This document shows positions 9,046 through 17,741 of a DNA stretch of 64,000 nt, one piece after another. The notes beneath the pieces are model-generated. The model saw only the letters and a program-made list of their open reading frames with translations, did not search any database and was not told the DNA's origin. Within the stretch, counting starts at the first letter, position 1, and each line of letters starts with the position of its first letter. This stretch comes from Paraburkholderia franconis (GTDB taxonomy: Bacteria > Pseudomonadota > Gammaproteobacteria > Burkholderiales > Burkholderiaceae): positions 124,001 through 188,000 of the forward strand of contig NZ_WHNP01000001.1 in assembly GCF_009362735.1 (NCBI RefSeq). The letters run 5' to 3'. A program made the position numbers and the translations under genes.

Positions 9046-9755
9046 GGCGAATGCGCGCGCGCCGAACACGAAGCGCAGCAACTTCGCGGCGAGTACACGG
9101 GACAGGTGACGTTCGGCATGACGACCGAGCCGCTGATCGACGCGGGCGCGCCTGTACTGACGGAGTTCCGCGAACGCTTCCCGCGCGTCGACGTCACATG
9201 CGAACGGGGACGTCGCGCATGATGATCTCGTGGATGCGCGAGGGCACGCTCGATTTCGCGATCGCGCTGGTGTCGAAGCACACCGGCACGACCGATCTCT
9301 CCGTCACGAAGCTGCACGCGTGCGGTCCTGTCGTCGTGTGCCGGCGCGGTCATCCGAAGGCGCACGGGAAGTCGCTTGCCGAACTTGCGGACTGCGCATG
9401 GATTGCGACGCGCTCGCCCAATCTCACCGACGATCCGCAATCACATCGGCTCAACGATCTGTTCAGGAACCATCGGCTGAAGCCGCCGAAAATCGTCGCG
9501 ACGGTCGAAGGGCTGTTCGAGTCGCTGCATCTCGTGAGCGAAACGGATTGCCTGTCGCCGGAGGCATCGGTGGTCACGAAGCGCGGGCCGTTTGCGCGCG
9601 TGCTGACGACGATCGACGTGCGCGAGCGCGCAGGCGAGCAGCAGGTGTGCGTGCTGCAACGCGCCGCCGCGCCGCTCACGCCCGCCGCGCAGGAACTCGC
9701 GACGATGATCGCGTCTTACACGCGCACCGTGCGCGCGCGAAACAGGCACGCGTGA
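9046..9755 (+). pseudogene. LysR-family regulator remnant (no HTH, internal frameshift)
   Basis: The fragment starts in the linker helix (ARAEHEAQQLRGEYTG) and contains the effector-binding domain: VTFGMTTEPLIDAGAPVLTEFRERFPRVDVTCE in one frame, then MMISWMREGTLDFAIALV and LESLHLVSETDCLSPEASV in another, ending at 9755. The frame change falls near 9205-9220. The DNA-binding N-terminus is missing. It abuts the M14 remnant head to head, which supports a single deletion that removed the divergent promoter and both 5' ends. Confidence 0.7.
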
Positions 9756-9778
9756 TCCGCTTCGAAAGCGCTGCGAAG

Positions 9779-9796
9779 CTCCCGAAAATCCTCACC
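9779..9796 (-). repeat. Dispersed origin-type iteron
   Basis: On the minus strand this reads GGTGAG-GATTTT-CGGGAG, identical to the origin copy consensus. It lies 23 bp after the LysR remnant and 38 kb from the origin array. Confidence 0.75.
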
Positions 9797-9964
9797 TGAA
9801 GCGCCATTGGCGGACGTTGGCAGAAAACCGCGCGCGGTTGGCAGCATCGCGCGTATCAATGCTTTTGCCGCGCGCAAGGGCTCTCCCTACACTTGGGTCA
9901 CACGCCGCTCGCTCGCATCGGCAAAGCGAACGGCCACCGCCGAACACGTTCAGGAGAACCCGAA

Positions 9965-10654
9965 ATGAGCGAAATCATCGCAGGCATCAAGATCCCCGAC
10001 AGCAAGCTGGCGCGCGAAGCGACGCAGCTCGTGCGCGACACCGAAACCGATCTGCTCTACCACCATTCGCGTCGCGTGTTCCTGTTCGGCGCGCTGACGG
10101 GCGAGCGCAAGCAACTGAAGTACGACCCGGAGCTGCTGTACATCGGCGCGATGTTTCATGACATGGGCCTGACGGAGAAGTACAGCAGCAAGCACGATCG
10201 CTTCGAAGTCGACGGCGCGAACACCGCGCGCAATTTCCTGCAAGGCTATGGCATCGACGAAAACGACATCGACATGGTGTGGGACGCGATTGCGCTGCAT
10301 ACGACGCCAGGCATTCCGCAGTACAAGAAGCCCGTGGTCGCGCTGGTGACAGCGGGCGTCGAGATGGACGTGCTGGGTCTCGCGTATGACGAGTTCTCGT
10401 CCGAGGACCGCAAGCTGGTCGTGGCCGCACATCCGCGCGGCGAGAGCTTCAAGGAGAACATCATCGAAGCGTTCGCGAACGGCACGAAGCACAAGCCGCT
10501 GACGACGTTCGGCAACGTGAAAGCCGATGTGCTCGCGCTGAAGGACCCGGAATACAAGCGCCTGAACTTCTGCAGCATCATCCTGGGCTCGGCGTGGAAC
10601 GACTCGAACGTACAGGTCGGCGCGTGCCGCAATCCGGCGCATAACCACGGGTAA
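9965..10654 (+). CDS. HD-domain metal-dependent hydrolase
   Basis: The protein has 229 residues. The HD signature is present: His in LLYHHSRRVFLFG (residues 33-34), His-Asp in GAMFHDMGL (residues 65-66), then DAIALHTTPGI. It resembles the HD proteins often annotated near cyanamide hydratase, but the substrate cannot be assigned from sequence. A CAGGAGAAC ribosome site precedes the ATG at 9965. A strong terminator follows at 10751. Confidence 0.8.
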   Translation: MSEIIAGIKIPDSKLAREATQLVRDTETDLLYHHSRRVFLFGALTGERKQLKYDPELLYIGAMFHDMGLTEKYSSKHDRFEVDGANTARNFLQGYGIDENDIDMVWDAIALHTTPGIPQYKKPVVALVTAGVEMDVLGLAYDEFSSEDRKLVVAAHPRGESFKENIIEAFANGTKHKPLTTFGNVKADVLALKDPEYKRLNFCSIILGSAWNDSNVQVGACRNPAHNHG

Positions 10655-10750
10655 GCGCGGGCGGGCATCGTAAGCGCGAAAGACCGCTCTCTCCTCGTCA
10701 AGGTCTGTTGACGATCAAGCCGCTTGCAGTCTCCGCTCAAGCGTGCGTTT

Positions 10751-10786
10751 GAATCCGCGTTCGTGCGAGCGCGGATTCCTTTTTTC
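10751..10786 (+). terminator. Rho-independent terminator after the HD-domain gene
   Basis: GAATCCGCG and CGCGGATTC form a 9-bp stem around a 10-nt loop, followed by CCTTTTTT. Confidence 0.85.
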
Positions 10787-10851
10787 GTACGACGCATCGC
10801 GTTTCGCGCGACCACTTCGCGTCAATGGCTGTCGACGAGTTTAGCGGCTAG

Positions 10852-11162
10852 CTAACGGCTCTTCGCCGCCTTCACGAGACACTCCGACAGCTTGTCGAAA
10901 TGCTTGAGCGCCGCCTGTGTCCGATCTGCTTGCGACGCGAGTCTTCCGTATCCGTGAGCATGATCCAGCCCTTGTCGCGCATCGCCTTGAGCCGCGCATG
11001 CAGCGTCGCGTGCGAGCCCAGTTCGCTCCTCGCCATCATGTCGCGCACGGACAGGCGCTCCTTGCTCTGACCCGCGCGCGCGACCAGTTCCAGAATCTTC
11101 TCTTCCAGCGGGTCCAGCGACGGCAACGACGGCAGGCCCGAACAGGAACGGTCCAACGTCAT
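10852..11162 (-). pseudogene. MarR-like winged-helix protein, frameshifted near its 3' end
   Basis: The ATG at 11162 overlaps the stop of the AraC gene (ATGA), so the two are co-transcribed. The protein reads LDPLEEKILELVARAG, then LSVRDMMARSELGSHATLHARLKAMRDKGWIMLTDTEDSRRKQIG. The normal ending, TQAALKHFDKLSECLVKAAKSR, is in another frame ending at 10852. A one-base (or four-base) deletion near 10925 accounts for this. The DNA-binding part is intact, so the product may still work with an altered C-terminus. Confidence 0.65.
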
Positions 11163-12124
11163 CGCGCAACGAGTACGCGCGACGATCGCCGCGCCGTCTG
11201 CGAAGGCAATTCGCCGAACTGCGCCTTGTACGCATTGGCGAAATGCCCGAGGTGCACGAACCCCCATTGCGCAGCTGCATCGCTGACGGACAGGTCGGCC
11301 TGCCGCGTATCGAGCAGCAGACGCCGCACCTGCGACAGACGCAGCGAACGCACATACGTCAACGGATTGGTCTGCACGACGGCCTGGAAGCTGTTCTGCA
11401 CCGTGCGCCGGCTCACGCGCAACTGCGTGCAGAGGCTTTGAATGTCGAAGGGCTCTTCGGGATGCTCGATCACGAAGTCGTGAATGCGCCGCACGATATC
11501 GGACTGGCACGCGTGCGTGAGCCGGTTCGTCGATGCAGGTACGTGATACGCGAGCAGATCGACGAGCACCTCGCCGACGCGGCTGCGCAGCGCGTGCTGT
11601 GCGCGCGCGTCGTCGGCGAATGCGTCGGGCTGCGCGAGCACGCTTTCGAGCAGCGCCGCGATCTGCAAGCCCGCGCGTGCGCAGGCCGCGTTTGGAATAT
11701 CGACGACGGTGCGTCGAAAGAGAGCATCGGTCAGATCGACACCCGCGCAGTCGGCGATGCCTTGCAGCATGTCCGAGCCGATCACAACGCCGACCAGCGA
11801 CATCTCATCGGGCGAATGAAACTCGAATGGCTCGCCGCCCGGCGCCATCACGAATGCGCCGCGATCGATGCGCGCGCCGCCGAACGTGAACGAGCCCGCG
11901 CCCGTGAGCGGAACGCCAAAGGTCATCTGATCAGGCGGCAAGTATCCGCGCTGCACGACGCGCAAATTGGCGGACTCGTGAAAGAGGTGCACGCCGTTCA
12001 GCTCGATCTGCTTCACGGCGCTGCGAAACGCGCCCGGGCCGATCTGGTCGTAACGCTGATCCCAGCCCCGCAGCGCGGCCGCGTGCTGATCGGCATCGTC
12101 GAAGAACTGGTGATGGACGAACAC
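11159..12124 (-). CDS. AraC-family transcriptional regulator
   Basis: The protein has 321 residues. An N-terminal cupin-like effector domain (around 30-180: GYLPPDQMTFGVPLTGAGSFTFGG) is followed by a linker and a C-terminal AraC DNA-binding domain (FDIQSLCTQLRVSRRTVQNSFQAVVQTNPLTYVRSLRLSQVRRLLL, then DAAAQWGFVHLGHFANAYKAQFGE). The layout matches EutR-like regulators. The start is a GTG at 12124 with a G-rich site upstream. It overlaps the downstream winged-helix gene by 4 bp. The target is unknown. Confidence 0.85.
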   Translation of the reverse strand: MFVHHQFFDDADQHAAALRGWDQRYDQIGPGAFRSAVKQIELNGVHLFHESANLRVVQRGYLPPDQMTFGVPLTGAGSFTFGGARIDRGAFVMAPGGEPFEFHSPDEMSLVGVVIGSDMLQGIADCAGVDLTDALFRRTVVDIPNAACARAGLQIAALLESVLAQPDAFADDARAQHALRSRVGEVLVDLLAYHVPASTNRLTHACQSDIVRRIHDFVIEHPEEPFDIQSLCTQLRVSRRTVQNSFQAVVQTNPLTYVRSLRLSQVRRLLLDTRQADLSVSDAAAQWGFVHLGHFANAYKAQFGELPSQTARRSSRVLVAR

Positions 12125-12170
12125 AATGCCCCCACTATCCGGGATAAACAGCGAAGTTTCGTAGAATAAA

Positions 12171-12186
12171 CCGACCGAATGGTCGG
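12171..12186. promoter_or_regulatory. Inverted repeat upstream of the AraC gene (possible operator)
   Basis: CCGACC-GAAT-GGTCGG is a 6-4-6 perfect inverted repeat, 47 bp upstream of the AraC GTG start and in the same gap as the MarR promoter. The form resembles TetR/MarR-type operators; the binding protein is unknown. Confidence 0.4.
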
Positions 12187-12404
12187 GGATAGATATCCAA
12201 GGGTATTTCCTGGGCCGCTTGCGGTTTGGCGCTTTCGCATCGCACAGCCCGACTTCCGTCGACGTCGCGAGACATCCGGCCCAACGATTGTAGCCAGCGT
12301 CAAAAAAGCGTTGGAGATCTCAAAGCCGGTTTGTGCCACTGCCGTGCGTGCCGTTTTACTTATATCCTAGCGAATCGCTTTTTCTCGCTTCGACGTCGAC
12401 ACTC

Positions 12405-12875
12405 ATGACCCGGTCCCGCACTCCCACGCCGCGCCCGATGCATCGCAATCTGCCGATGCTGCTGTTGCGCGCGCGCGAACTCATGATGGCGCGCTTTCGT
12501 CCGCTGCTGACGGCGCAGGGGCTCACCGAGCAGCAGTGGCGCATCATTCGCGCGCTGCACGAAAACGGCCCGCTGGAGCCACGTCAGCTGTGCGCGCTCT
12601 GCACGATTTCGAGCCCGAGTCTCGCCGGCGTGCTGGCGCGCATGGAAGACCTCGGACACGTGACGAAAGAGCGTTTCGAAGACGATCAGCGGCGCGTGCG
12701 CGTGTCGCTGACGGCGCAGAGCGCGGAGATCGTCGAACGGATGGCGCCGCTTCTGGAGGCCGAATATCGCGCGTTGGAAAGGCAGGTCGGTGCGCAGATC
12801 GTCGACGATCTGTACGTGGCCGTCGATGCGCTGATCAGCGAACTGGCGAAAGGCGAGGAAGGCGAGCCGGAGTAG
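12405..12875 (+). CDS. hpaR: MarR-family regulator, HpaR-like
   Basis: The protein has 156 residues and matches HpaR/HpcR, the repressor of homoprotocatechuate degradation: RARELMMARFRPLLTAQGLTEQQWRIIRALHENGPLEPRQLC, TISSPSLAGVLARMEDLGHVTKERFEDDQRRVRVSLT. The winged helix is complete. The start at 12405 follows the domain boundary. It is near an aromatic hydroxylase operon (13322-16611), which would fit a role in aromatic-acid control, but the operon is on the other strand and the link is inference. Confidence 0.75.
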   Translation: MTRSRTPTPRPMHRNLPMLLLRARELMMARFRPLLTAQGLTEQQWRIIRALHENGPLEPRQLCALCTISSPSLAGVLARMEDLGHVTKERFEDDQRRVRVSLTAQSAEIVERMAPLLEAEYRALERQVGAQIVDDLYVAVDALISELAKGEEGEPE

Positions 12876-12927
12876 GAGGCGTGCGGCCGGCATTCGATGC
12901 CGCAGCGTAACGCTTCGCCGACACGAT

Positions 12928-13134
12928 TCAGTTATCCGTGCGCCTGTCCAGCCGCCCACGACTTCCCGTGCGGCCGACCAATATGCCTGCAAGAATCGAA
13001 ACAGGCGTTACGCCCCAAACGACGTCCGGCCAGAACGCCTCGCCACCGAGCGCGCTCACGTCGATGCACCACCAGGCCACGATCTCCACGCCGATCACCC
13101 AGATAAAAGCCGCAGCCAGTATTCCCCTGGCCAT
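12928..13134 (-). CDS. Small membrane protein, two predicted helices
   Basis: The 68-residue protein has two hydrophobic spans (GILAAAFIWVIGVEIVAWWC and VWGVTPVSILAGILVG) separated by an acidic/aromatic loop, then a basic tail (GRTGSRGRLDRRTDN) likely to be cytoplasmic. It has no recognised family. It follows a 20-codon ORF whose stop ends one base before this ATG, which suggests translational coupling. Confidence 0.5.
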   Translation of the reverse strand: MARGILAAAFIWVIGVEIVAWWCIDVSALGGEAFWPDVVWGVTPVSILAGILVGRTGSRGRLDRRTDN

Positions 13135-13135
13135 G

Positions 13136-13198
13136 CTATTCGTTATTGCCGTGCGCGGCTTGCGCTCGTTGAATCGCGGTTGCTTCTACTTCTTTCAT
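13136..13198 (-). CDS. Possible 20-residue leader ORF
   Basis: An ATG at 13198 with GGAG 9 bp upstream opens a 20-codon frame (MKEVEATAIQRAQAAHGNNE) that ends in TAG one base before the ATG of the small membrane protein. This spacing suggests coupling. It is short and could be chance. Confidence 0.3.
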   Translation of the reverse strand: MKEVEATAIQRAQAAHGNNE

Positions 13199-13286
13199 TC
13201 AATCGTGCTCCTGGTGTTTCCGGACTGCCAATGATCTGGATGGCCCCCGAACTGGGGGAAACATCCGGGCACGATTGTATTGAAGA

Positions 13287-13316
13287 GGCCCCGCTCAAGA
13301 TCTCAAAAACGGGGCC
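13287..13316 (-). terminator. Terminator-like hairpin after the DUF2783 gene
   Basis: GGCCCCG and CGGGGCC form a 7-bp GC stem 5 bp after the DUF2783 stop on the minus strand. The loop, not the tail, carries the T run, so efficiency is uncertain. Confidence 0.5.
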
Positions 13317-13321
13317 GGCCG

Positions 13322-13501
13322 TTAATCTCCCATCCCTTCGCTCGCCGCATCGATCAGGCTCAGCGACACATCCGGATCGTCGACCTTCTGGATCGCCAGC
13401 AGCGCAAAACGCGCGAGAAACAGCGGCGCATGCGCCTCGCCCAGTTGCGTCATCGTCTTGCACAGCCGCGTATAGACGATATCGAGTTCTGCATCGGTCA
13501 T
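13322..13501 (-). CDS. DUF2783-family small protein
   Basis: The protein has 59 residues (MTDAELDIVYTRLCKTMTQLGEAHAPLFLARFALLAIQKVDD...). Members of DUF2783 sit next to FAD-dependent aromatic hydroxylases in Burkholderiales, as here (27 bp after the hydroxylase). The start at 13501 has GGAG 7 bp upstream and is preferred over the ATG at 13513. The role is unknown; possibly an accessory to the hydroxylase. Confidence 0.75.
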   Translation of the reverse strand: MTDAELDIVYTRLCKTMTQLGEAHAPLFLARFALLAIQKVDDPDVSLSLIDAASEGMGD

Positions 13502-13528
13502 CGCGTTCTCCATTTTTCAGTCAGTTGA

Positions 13529-15223
13529 TCAGGACAGCGCGCGCGTGATCGCCGCTTCGATTTCGGCGGCGCGCGCATTGCGCCAGCGGCCCAGCACGTG
13601 GCCGTCGGGACGCACCAGATACACGGTGCCCGGCTTCGCGTCGTAACGCTCGAACAGACGGCCCGTGTGGTCCCACGCGTGCACGCCGTTCGTCTCGGGA
13701 TGCAGGCGCGCGCTCAACGGCACGATCCTGAACGGCACACCGCGTTCGCGCATCGTTTCGGCAAGCTCGGTTAATCCGGCAGGCACATCGCCTTCGTCGC
13801 TAAAGCACAGCGCAGTGAAACGCGGGCTGACGAGATCGGTCAGATGCGCCTCGCGCGCCTGGCCGCCTTCCGCGATCGTCACGGGATACTCGGACAGCAC
13901 CGCGCCCGGCACCGGGCCCGCGACGAACGCATCGGCATCGGCGACATTCAGCGGCGACTGAGCATACGTAATCGCCGACGTCTGCCGCGGATTGATCAGC
14001 GACCGCACGGCCGGATGCCTGACGGCAAGACTCAGCACGGCCCTGCGCATCAGATCGAACGCGAACGAAGGCGGCGCCATGAACTCAGTGCTCTTCGTGC
14101 CGTAGCTGAGATTTTCGTGCGTCGCGGCGACGCGTTCGTCGGAATAGCTGTCGAGCAACGCCGGCGATGCGAGTCCCTTCACGACGAATGCGAGCTTCCA
14201 CGCGATGTTGTCGGCATCGTCGATACCCGAGTTCGCGCCGCGCACGCCGAAGATCGGCACGAGATGCGCGGCATCGCCCGCGAACATCACGCGGTTGTGC
14301 CGGTAACGTTCGAGCGTCAACGCATTGGCCTTGTAGATCGTGATCCAGATCGGCGCCCATGCGCCCTTCTCGCCCATCATGTCGAGCAGGCTTTGCACGC
14401 GCGGCATCACGTTTTCAGGCTTCACGGCCTGCTCGGCGTCCTCGCCGTCGCGCAACTGATAGTCGATGCGCCACACGTTGTCGGGCTGCTTGTGCACGAG
14501 CACGGTCGAACCCGGATTCGACGACGGATCGAAGTAAGCGAGGCGTTCCGTCGGACGCTCGCTGTCGAGTTCGATATCGACGATCACATAGCGCCCTTCG
14601 TAGCTCGTGCCCTGCAATTGCAGTCCGAGTGCTTCGCGGATCGTGCTGCGCCCGCCGTCGCACGCGACGACCCAATCGGTGTCGAGCGCGTAATCGCCAT
14701 CGGCGGTCGTGAGTTGCAGCGTGGCGCCGTCGTCGCGCGCATCGATTGCCTTCACGCGCGTCTGCCAGCGGATGTCGATCAGATCGGCACGCTTTTCCGC
14801 GGCGTCGAGCAGGAACTGTTCGATGTGATATTGCGCGAGGTTGACCATCGGCGGCAGCTTCTGGTTTTCGTCCTGCGGCATCGTGAAGTGCAGCACTTCC
14901 GTGTCGCGGTAGAAGCTGCGTCCGCCCGTCCACGGCAAGCCCGTCTTCAGAAAGCCTTCGACGGCGCCGAGCCGCTCGATGATCTCCAGGCTGCGACGCG
15001 AAATGCAGATCGCGCGGCTGCCGTAGCAGACGGAATCGTCCGCTTCGATCAGCACCGATGGCACACCATGGTTCGCAAGACCCAGCGCGACGGCGAGGCC
15101 AACGGGCCCGCCGCCGACGATCGTCACGGCATGACGCTTCGCGTCCACGCCCTGCTTCAGTTCGGGCACACGCGCCTTGTATTGCTTCGCGGTGAACGGA
15201 TAGGGTTTGAATTCCTTGTTCAT
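13529..15223 (-). CDS. FAD-dependent aromatic hydroxylase (MhpA-like)
   Basis: The protein has 564 residues. It has the FAD GxGxxG site (VTIVGGGPVGLAVALGLANHG), the middle DG motif (WVVACDGGRSTIREALG), and the second FAD motif (VMFAGDAAHLVPIFGVRGANSGIDDADNIAWKLA). A C-terminal thioredoxin-like domain follows (GTVYLVRPDGHVLGRW). This matches group A flavin monooxygenases such as 3-(3-hydroxyphenyl)propionate hydroxylase; the exact substrate is not certain. The ATG at 15223 has GGAG upstream. It lies in an operon: MFS transporter, this gene, DUF2783. Confidence 0.85.
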   Translation of the reverse strand: MNKEFKPYPFTAKQYKARVPELKQGVDAKRHAVTIVGGGPVGLAVALGLANHGVPSVLIEADDSVCYGSRAICISRRSLEIIERLGAVEGFLKTGLPWTGGRSFYRDTEVLHFTMPQDENQKLPPMVNLAQYHIEQFLLDAAEKRADLIDIRWQTRVKAIDARDDGATLQLTTADGDYALDTDWVVACDGGRSTIREALGLQLQGTSYEGRYVIVDIELDSERPTERLAYFDPSSNPGSTVLVHKQPDNVWRIDYQLRDGEDAEQAVKPENVMPRVQSLLDMMGEKGAWAPIWITIYKANALTLERYRHNRVMFAGDAAHLVPIFGVRGANSGIDDADNIAWKLAFVVKGLASPALLDSYSDERVAATHENLSYGTKSTEFMAPPSFAFDLMRRAVLSLAVRHPAVRSLINPRQTSAITYAQSPLNVADADAFVAGPVPGAVLSEYPVTIAEGGQAREAHLTDLVSPRFTALCFSDEGDVPAGLTELAETMRERGVPFRIVPLSARLHPETNGVHAWDHTGRLFERYDAKPGTVYLVRPDGHVLGRWRNARAAEIEAAITRALS

Positions 15224-15246
15224 TTGATGCTCCAGATTCAATACCT

Positions 15247-16611
15247 TCATGCGGCACGCGTGCGCGGCGCTTCACGTTTGTCCATCGGCAACAGCATCAC
15301 GACGATCGCACCGATCACGAGCAGCACCGCCGAATACAGCAGCCCCGCCGAGAAGCTGCGCGTCGCATCCTTCAGCCAGCCGACCACGAGCGGATTCAAC
15401 GCCGAGCTGATGTTGCCCGTCGCGTTGATGACGGCAATGCCGATGGCCCGCGCGCGGAAGCTCAGTGCATGGTCGGGCGTCGTCCAGAAGATCGACATCG
15501 CCGTATACGAACCCGCCGACGCGAGGCACACGCCGAGCATGCGCAGCGCCGGATTCGGCGACCAGGCCGTGCACAGCCAGCCGGCGGCGGAGAACAGCAT
15601 CGGCAGCATCAGGTGCCACTTGCGTTCCTGCTTGCGGTCCGAACGGCGGCCCCACCAGATCATCGCGATGATCGTGCACACCTGCGGAATCGCCGCGAGC
15701 AGGCCGATCGTGCGATTGCTCGCATCGGCGCTGAAGCTCTTCACGATGAGCGGCGTCCACACGGCGACCATCGCGAGCGTATTCACGAGGCAGAAGTAGG
15801 CAATCGCAAACTTCACGACGGCCGGCGACAGCAGTTCACTGACGATGCTTTTCTCGTGACCCGATTGCGCGGGCACGGTCGGGTCGTTCTGGTGCTCGGC
15901 GGCGAGCGTCGCTGCGAGCGTGCGCTTTTCTTCCGCGTCGAGCCAGCGCGCGTCTTGCGGGCTGTCGTGCAGATACGCGTAGACCACGAGACCGAGAATC
16001 GCCGACGGCTGGCCTTCGACGAGAAAGAGCCACTGCCAGCCTTTCAGTCCGAACGTGCCGTCCAGTCCGAGGATGAAGCCCGACAGCGCCGAGCCGACGG
16101 CGGCCGTCACGGGCATCGCGATCATGAAGAGCGCGTTGGCGCGCGCACGATACGCGGCGGGAAACCAGTAGGTCAGATACAGCAGAATGCCCGGCAGGAA
16201 GCCCGCTTCCGTCACGCCGACCAGCACGCGCAACACGTACAGCGTGCCGGGGCTCGTCGCGAACATTGTCGCCGTCGATGCGAGTCCCCACGCGATCATG
16301 ATCGTGCCGATCCATCGACGCGCGCCGACGCGCGCAAGCACGACGTTGCTCGGAATGCCGCACGCGATATACGCGACATAGAAGAGCGTCGTCGCGAGGC
16401 CGAACTGCGTGCTGGTGAGCCCCAGGTCCTTCATCATCGTCAGGCCGGCGAAGCCGATGTTGATGCGGTCGAGGAACGAGAAGAAGAACAGCACGAACAG
16501 GAACCACAGCAGATGCCGCGATACCTTGGCAATCACAGACTGTGGCTGCGCTTGCTGCGCGTGGGTTGCCGGCGTTGCATCCAATGCACCGGCTCGCGAG
16601 GTGGATTCCAT
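15247..16611 (-). CDS. MFS transporter, ACS (anion:cation symporter) family
   Basis: The protein has 454 residues and about 12 membrane segments. The family signature is SFLDRINIGFAGLTMMKDLGLTSTQFG, followed by VLVGVTEAGFLPGILLYLTYWFP, as in transporters of aromatic acids and sugar acids. The large central loop (DARWLDAEEKRTLAATL) is typical. It is the first gene of the operon with the MhpA-like hydroxylase 23 bp downstream, so it probably imports that enzyme's substrate. The ATG at 16611 has GGAG 8 bp upstream. Confidence 0.85.
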   Translation of the reverse strand: MESTSRAGALDATPATHAQQAQPQSVIAKVSRHLLWFLFVLFFFSFLDRINIGFAGLTMMKDLGLTSTQFGLATTLFYVAYIACGIPSNVVLARVGARRWIGTIMIAWGLASTATMFATSPGTLYVLRVLVGVTEAGFLPGILLYLTYWFPAAYRARANALFMIAMPVTAAVGSALSGFILGLDGTFGLKGWQWLFLVEGQPSAILGLVVYAYLHDSPQDARWLDAEEKRTLAATLAAEHQNDPTVPAQSGHEKSIVSELLSPAVVKFAIAYFCLVNTLAMVAVWTPLIVKSFSADASNRTIGLLAAIPQVCTIIAMIWWGRRSDRKQERKWHLMLPMLFSAAGWLCTAWSPNPALRMLGVCLASAGSYTAMSIFWTTPDHALSFRARAIGIAVINATGNISSALNPLVVGWLKDATRSFSAGLLYSAVLLVIGAIVVMLLPMDKREAPRTRAA

Positions 16612-16927
16612 ACTGATGTCTCCGATGGTCACGCTATCTCGGACACCAACGGCCCGATGCAATCGCTTCAACGGACCGCTATTCGACGATTGGCGACACG
16701 TGGCGATGCGTCGCAGTATGGAGCGCGGCGTTGCGCCGCCTGTCCTCAATTTGGGTACATCTCACGCCCCGCGCGGGCCTGGGGAAAACGCGGATAGGTC
16801 AGCGGAAATAGGGTCTTTCGCGGATTTTTGAGGGCGCGCAGCAGTTGGGGCGCGGTCGGCCAGGAACGGACGTGCGCCGTAGGCGTAGATCGACGAAAAG
16901 TCATCCGTCACGTGCACATCCCACGAT
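16612..16927. other. Gene-free spacer
   Basis: The 5' region of the transporter operon. A minus-strand ORF (16762-17049) overlaps the exported-protein gene and lacks coding character. No operator recognised. Confidence 0.4.
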
Positions 16928-17395
16928 TCACATTCCGAGTGCGTGACTTGATGTCCCGATCTCACCACAGAAAAGATCCATCCCTCCATCCCAAGGGCCC
17001 GCTCGAACCACAAACGCATAGTTCCCCCCGACAAGCCTGTCGTACGCAATGGGAGCGCTCCTCGAAAAACGCCACGGGCCGGCCGGCGTATCGTTGACGG
17101 GTCTGAGGGTTTGGTTCATCGAGTAGGCGGGCTTGTCCGCGTGGCTTGCACACGATCCTTCATAGATAAATGTGTAGACGCGCAGAGGACGCGTCGTCGT
17201 CCGCGACACACCACTGATGATGAATAGCAGAGACGTCTCGCTTCCCTGCGACGCGAGCGAGACACTTCCCGTCTGACCTGCATTCTGCGCGGATGCTCGC
17301 AAGGGAATGTTGACGGCATCGGCGGCATGGCCCGCCGCAGCACCCATGCCGCACACAAGAACTGCTGCATGCGCCAGCCAGCGTTGCCTCTTCAT
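16928..17395 (-). CDS. Hypothetical exported protein
   Basis: The protein has 155 residues. A signal peptide (MKRQRWLAHAAVLVCGMGAAAGHA) precedes a beta-rich region (NIPLRASAQNAGQTGSVSLASQGSETSLLFIISGV). Cysteines in EGSCASHADK and DLFCGEIG may pair in the periplasm. A GGGAGAACGAGAT site precedes the ATG at 17395. No family is recognised; it stands alone. Confidence 0.65.
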   Translation of the reverse strand: MKRQRWLAHAAVLVCGMGAAAGHAADAVNIPLRASAQNAGQTGSVSLASQGSETSLLFIISGVSRTTTRPLRVYTFIYEGSCASHADKPAYSMNQTLRPVNDTPAGPWRFSRSAPIAYDRLVGGNYAFVVRAGPWDGGMDLFCGEIGTSSHALGM

Positions 17396-17741
17396 ATCTC
17401 GTTCTCCCGTGTACGTCAGCGGGTCGAACCTGATCGCCTCGCAGGTTCGTCTGTTAAGCGTAGGCCATCGTGATTCGCTGGTACAGGACGACCTGTGAGC
17501 AACGATGCAGCCAGTATTTCCGCCCCCGGTTGCCTCTTTTCCGATGACCGGCAGGACCGCAAGTGCACAGCGCACTAGGCGGCCTTTTTACCGCGATCAA
17601 CTGGAACGCGTCGGATACGCTATTGATGACCCGAATGCCCGCAAACGAGGAATACGAAAGTCCGCTCCGGGTCGAACCGCCGATTCCCCGACAATCCGCG
17701 ACGAATCGAAAACAAGCCGGTGGAAACGCGAGCGGAAAACG
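17396..17741. other. Gene-free spacer
   Basis: No frame with coding character was seen. It contains the promoter of the exported-protein gene and the 3' end of the LuxR gene. Confidence 0.4.

Noticed and set aside
13844..15799. Long plus-strand ORF (651 codons)
   Set aside because: Antisense to the hydroxylase and transporter, both clearly coding on the minus strand. No motif in the plus product.
16762..17049. Minus-strand ORF (95 codons)
   Set aside because: It overlaps the exported-protein gene in another frame, has no ribosome site and no motif.
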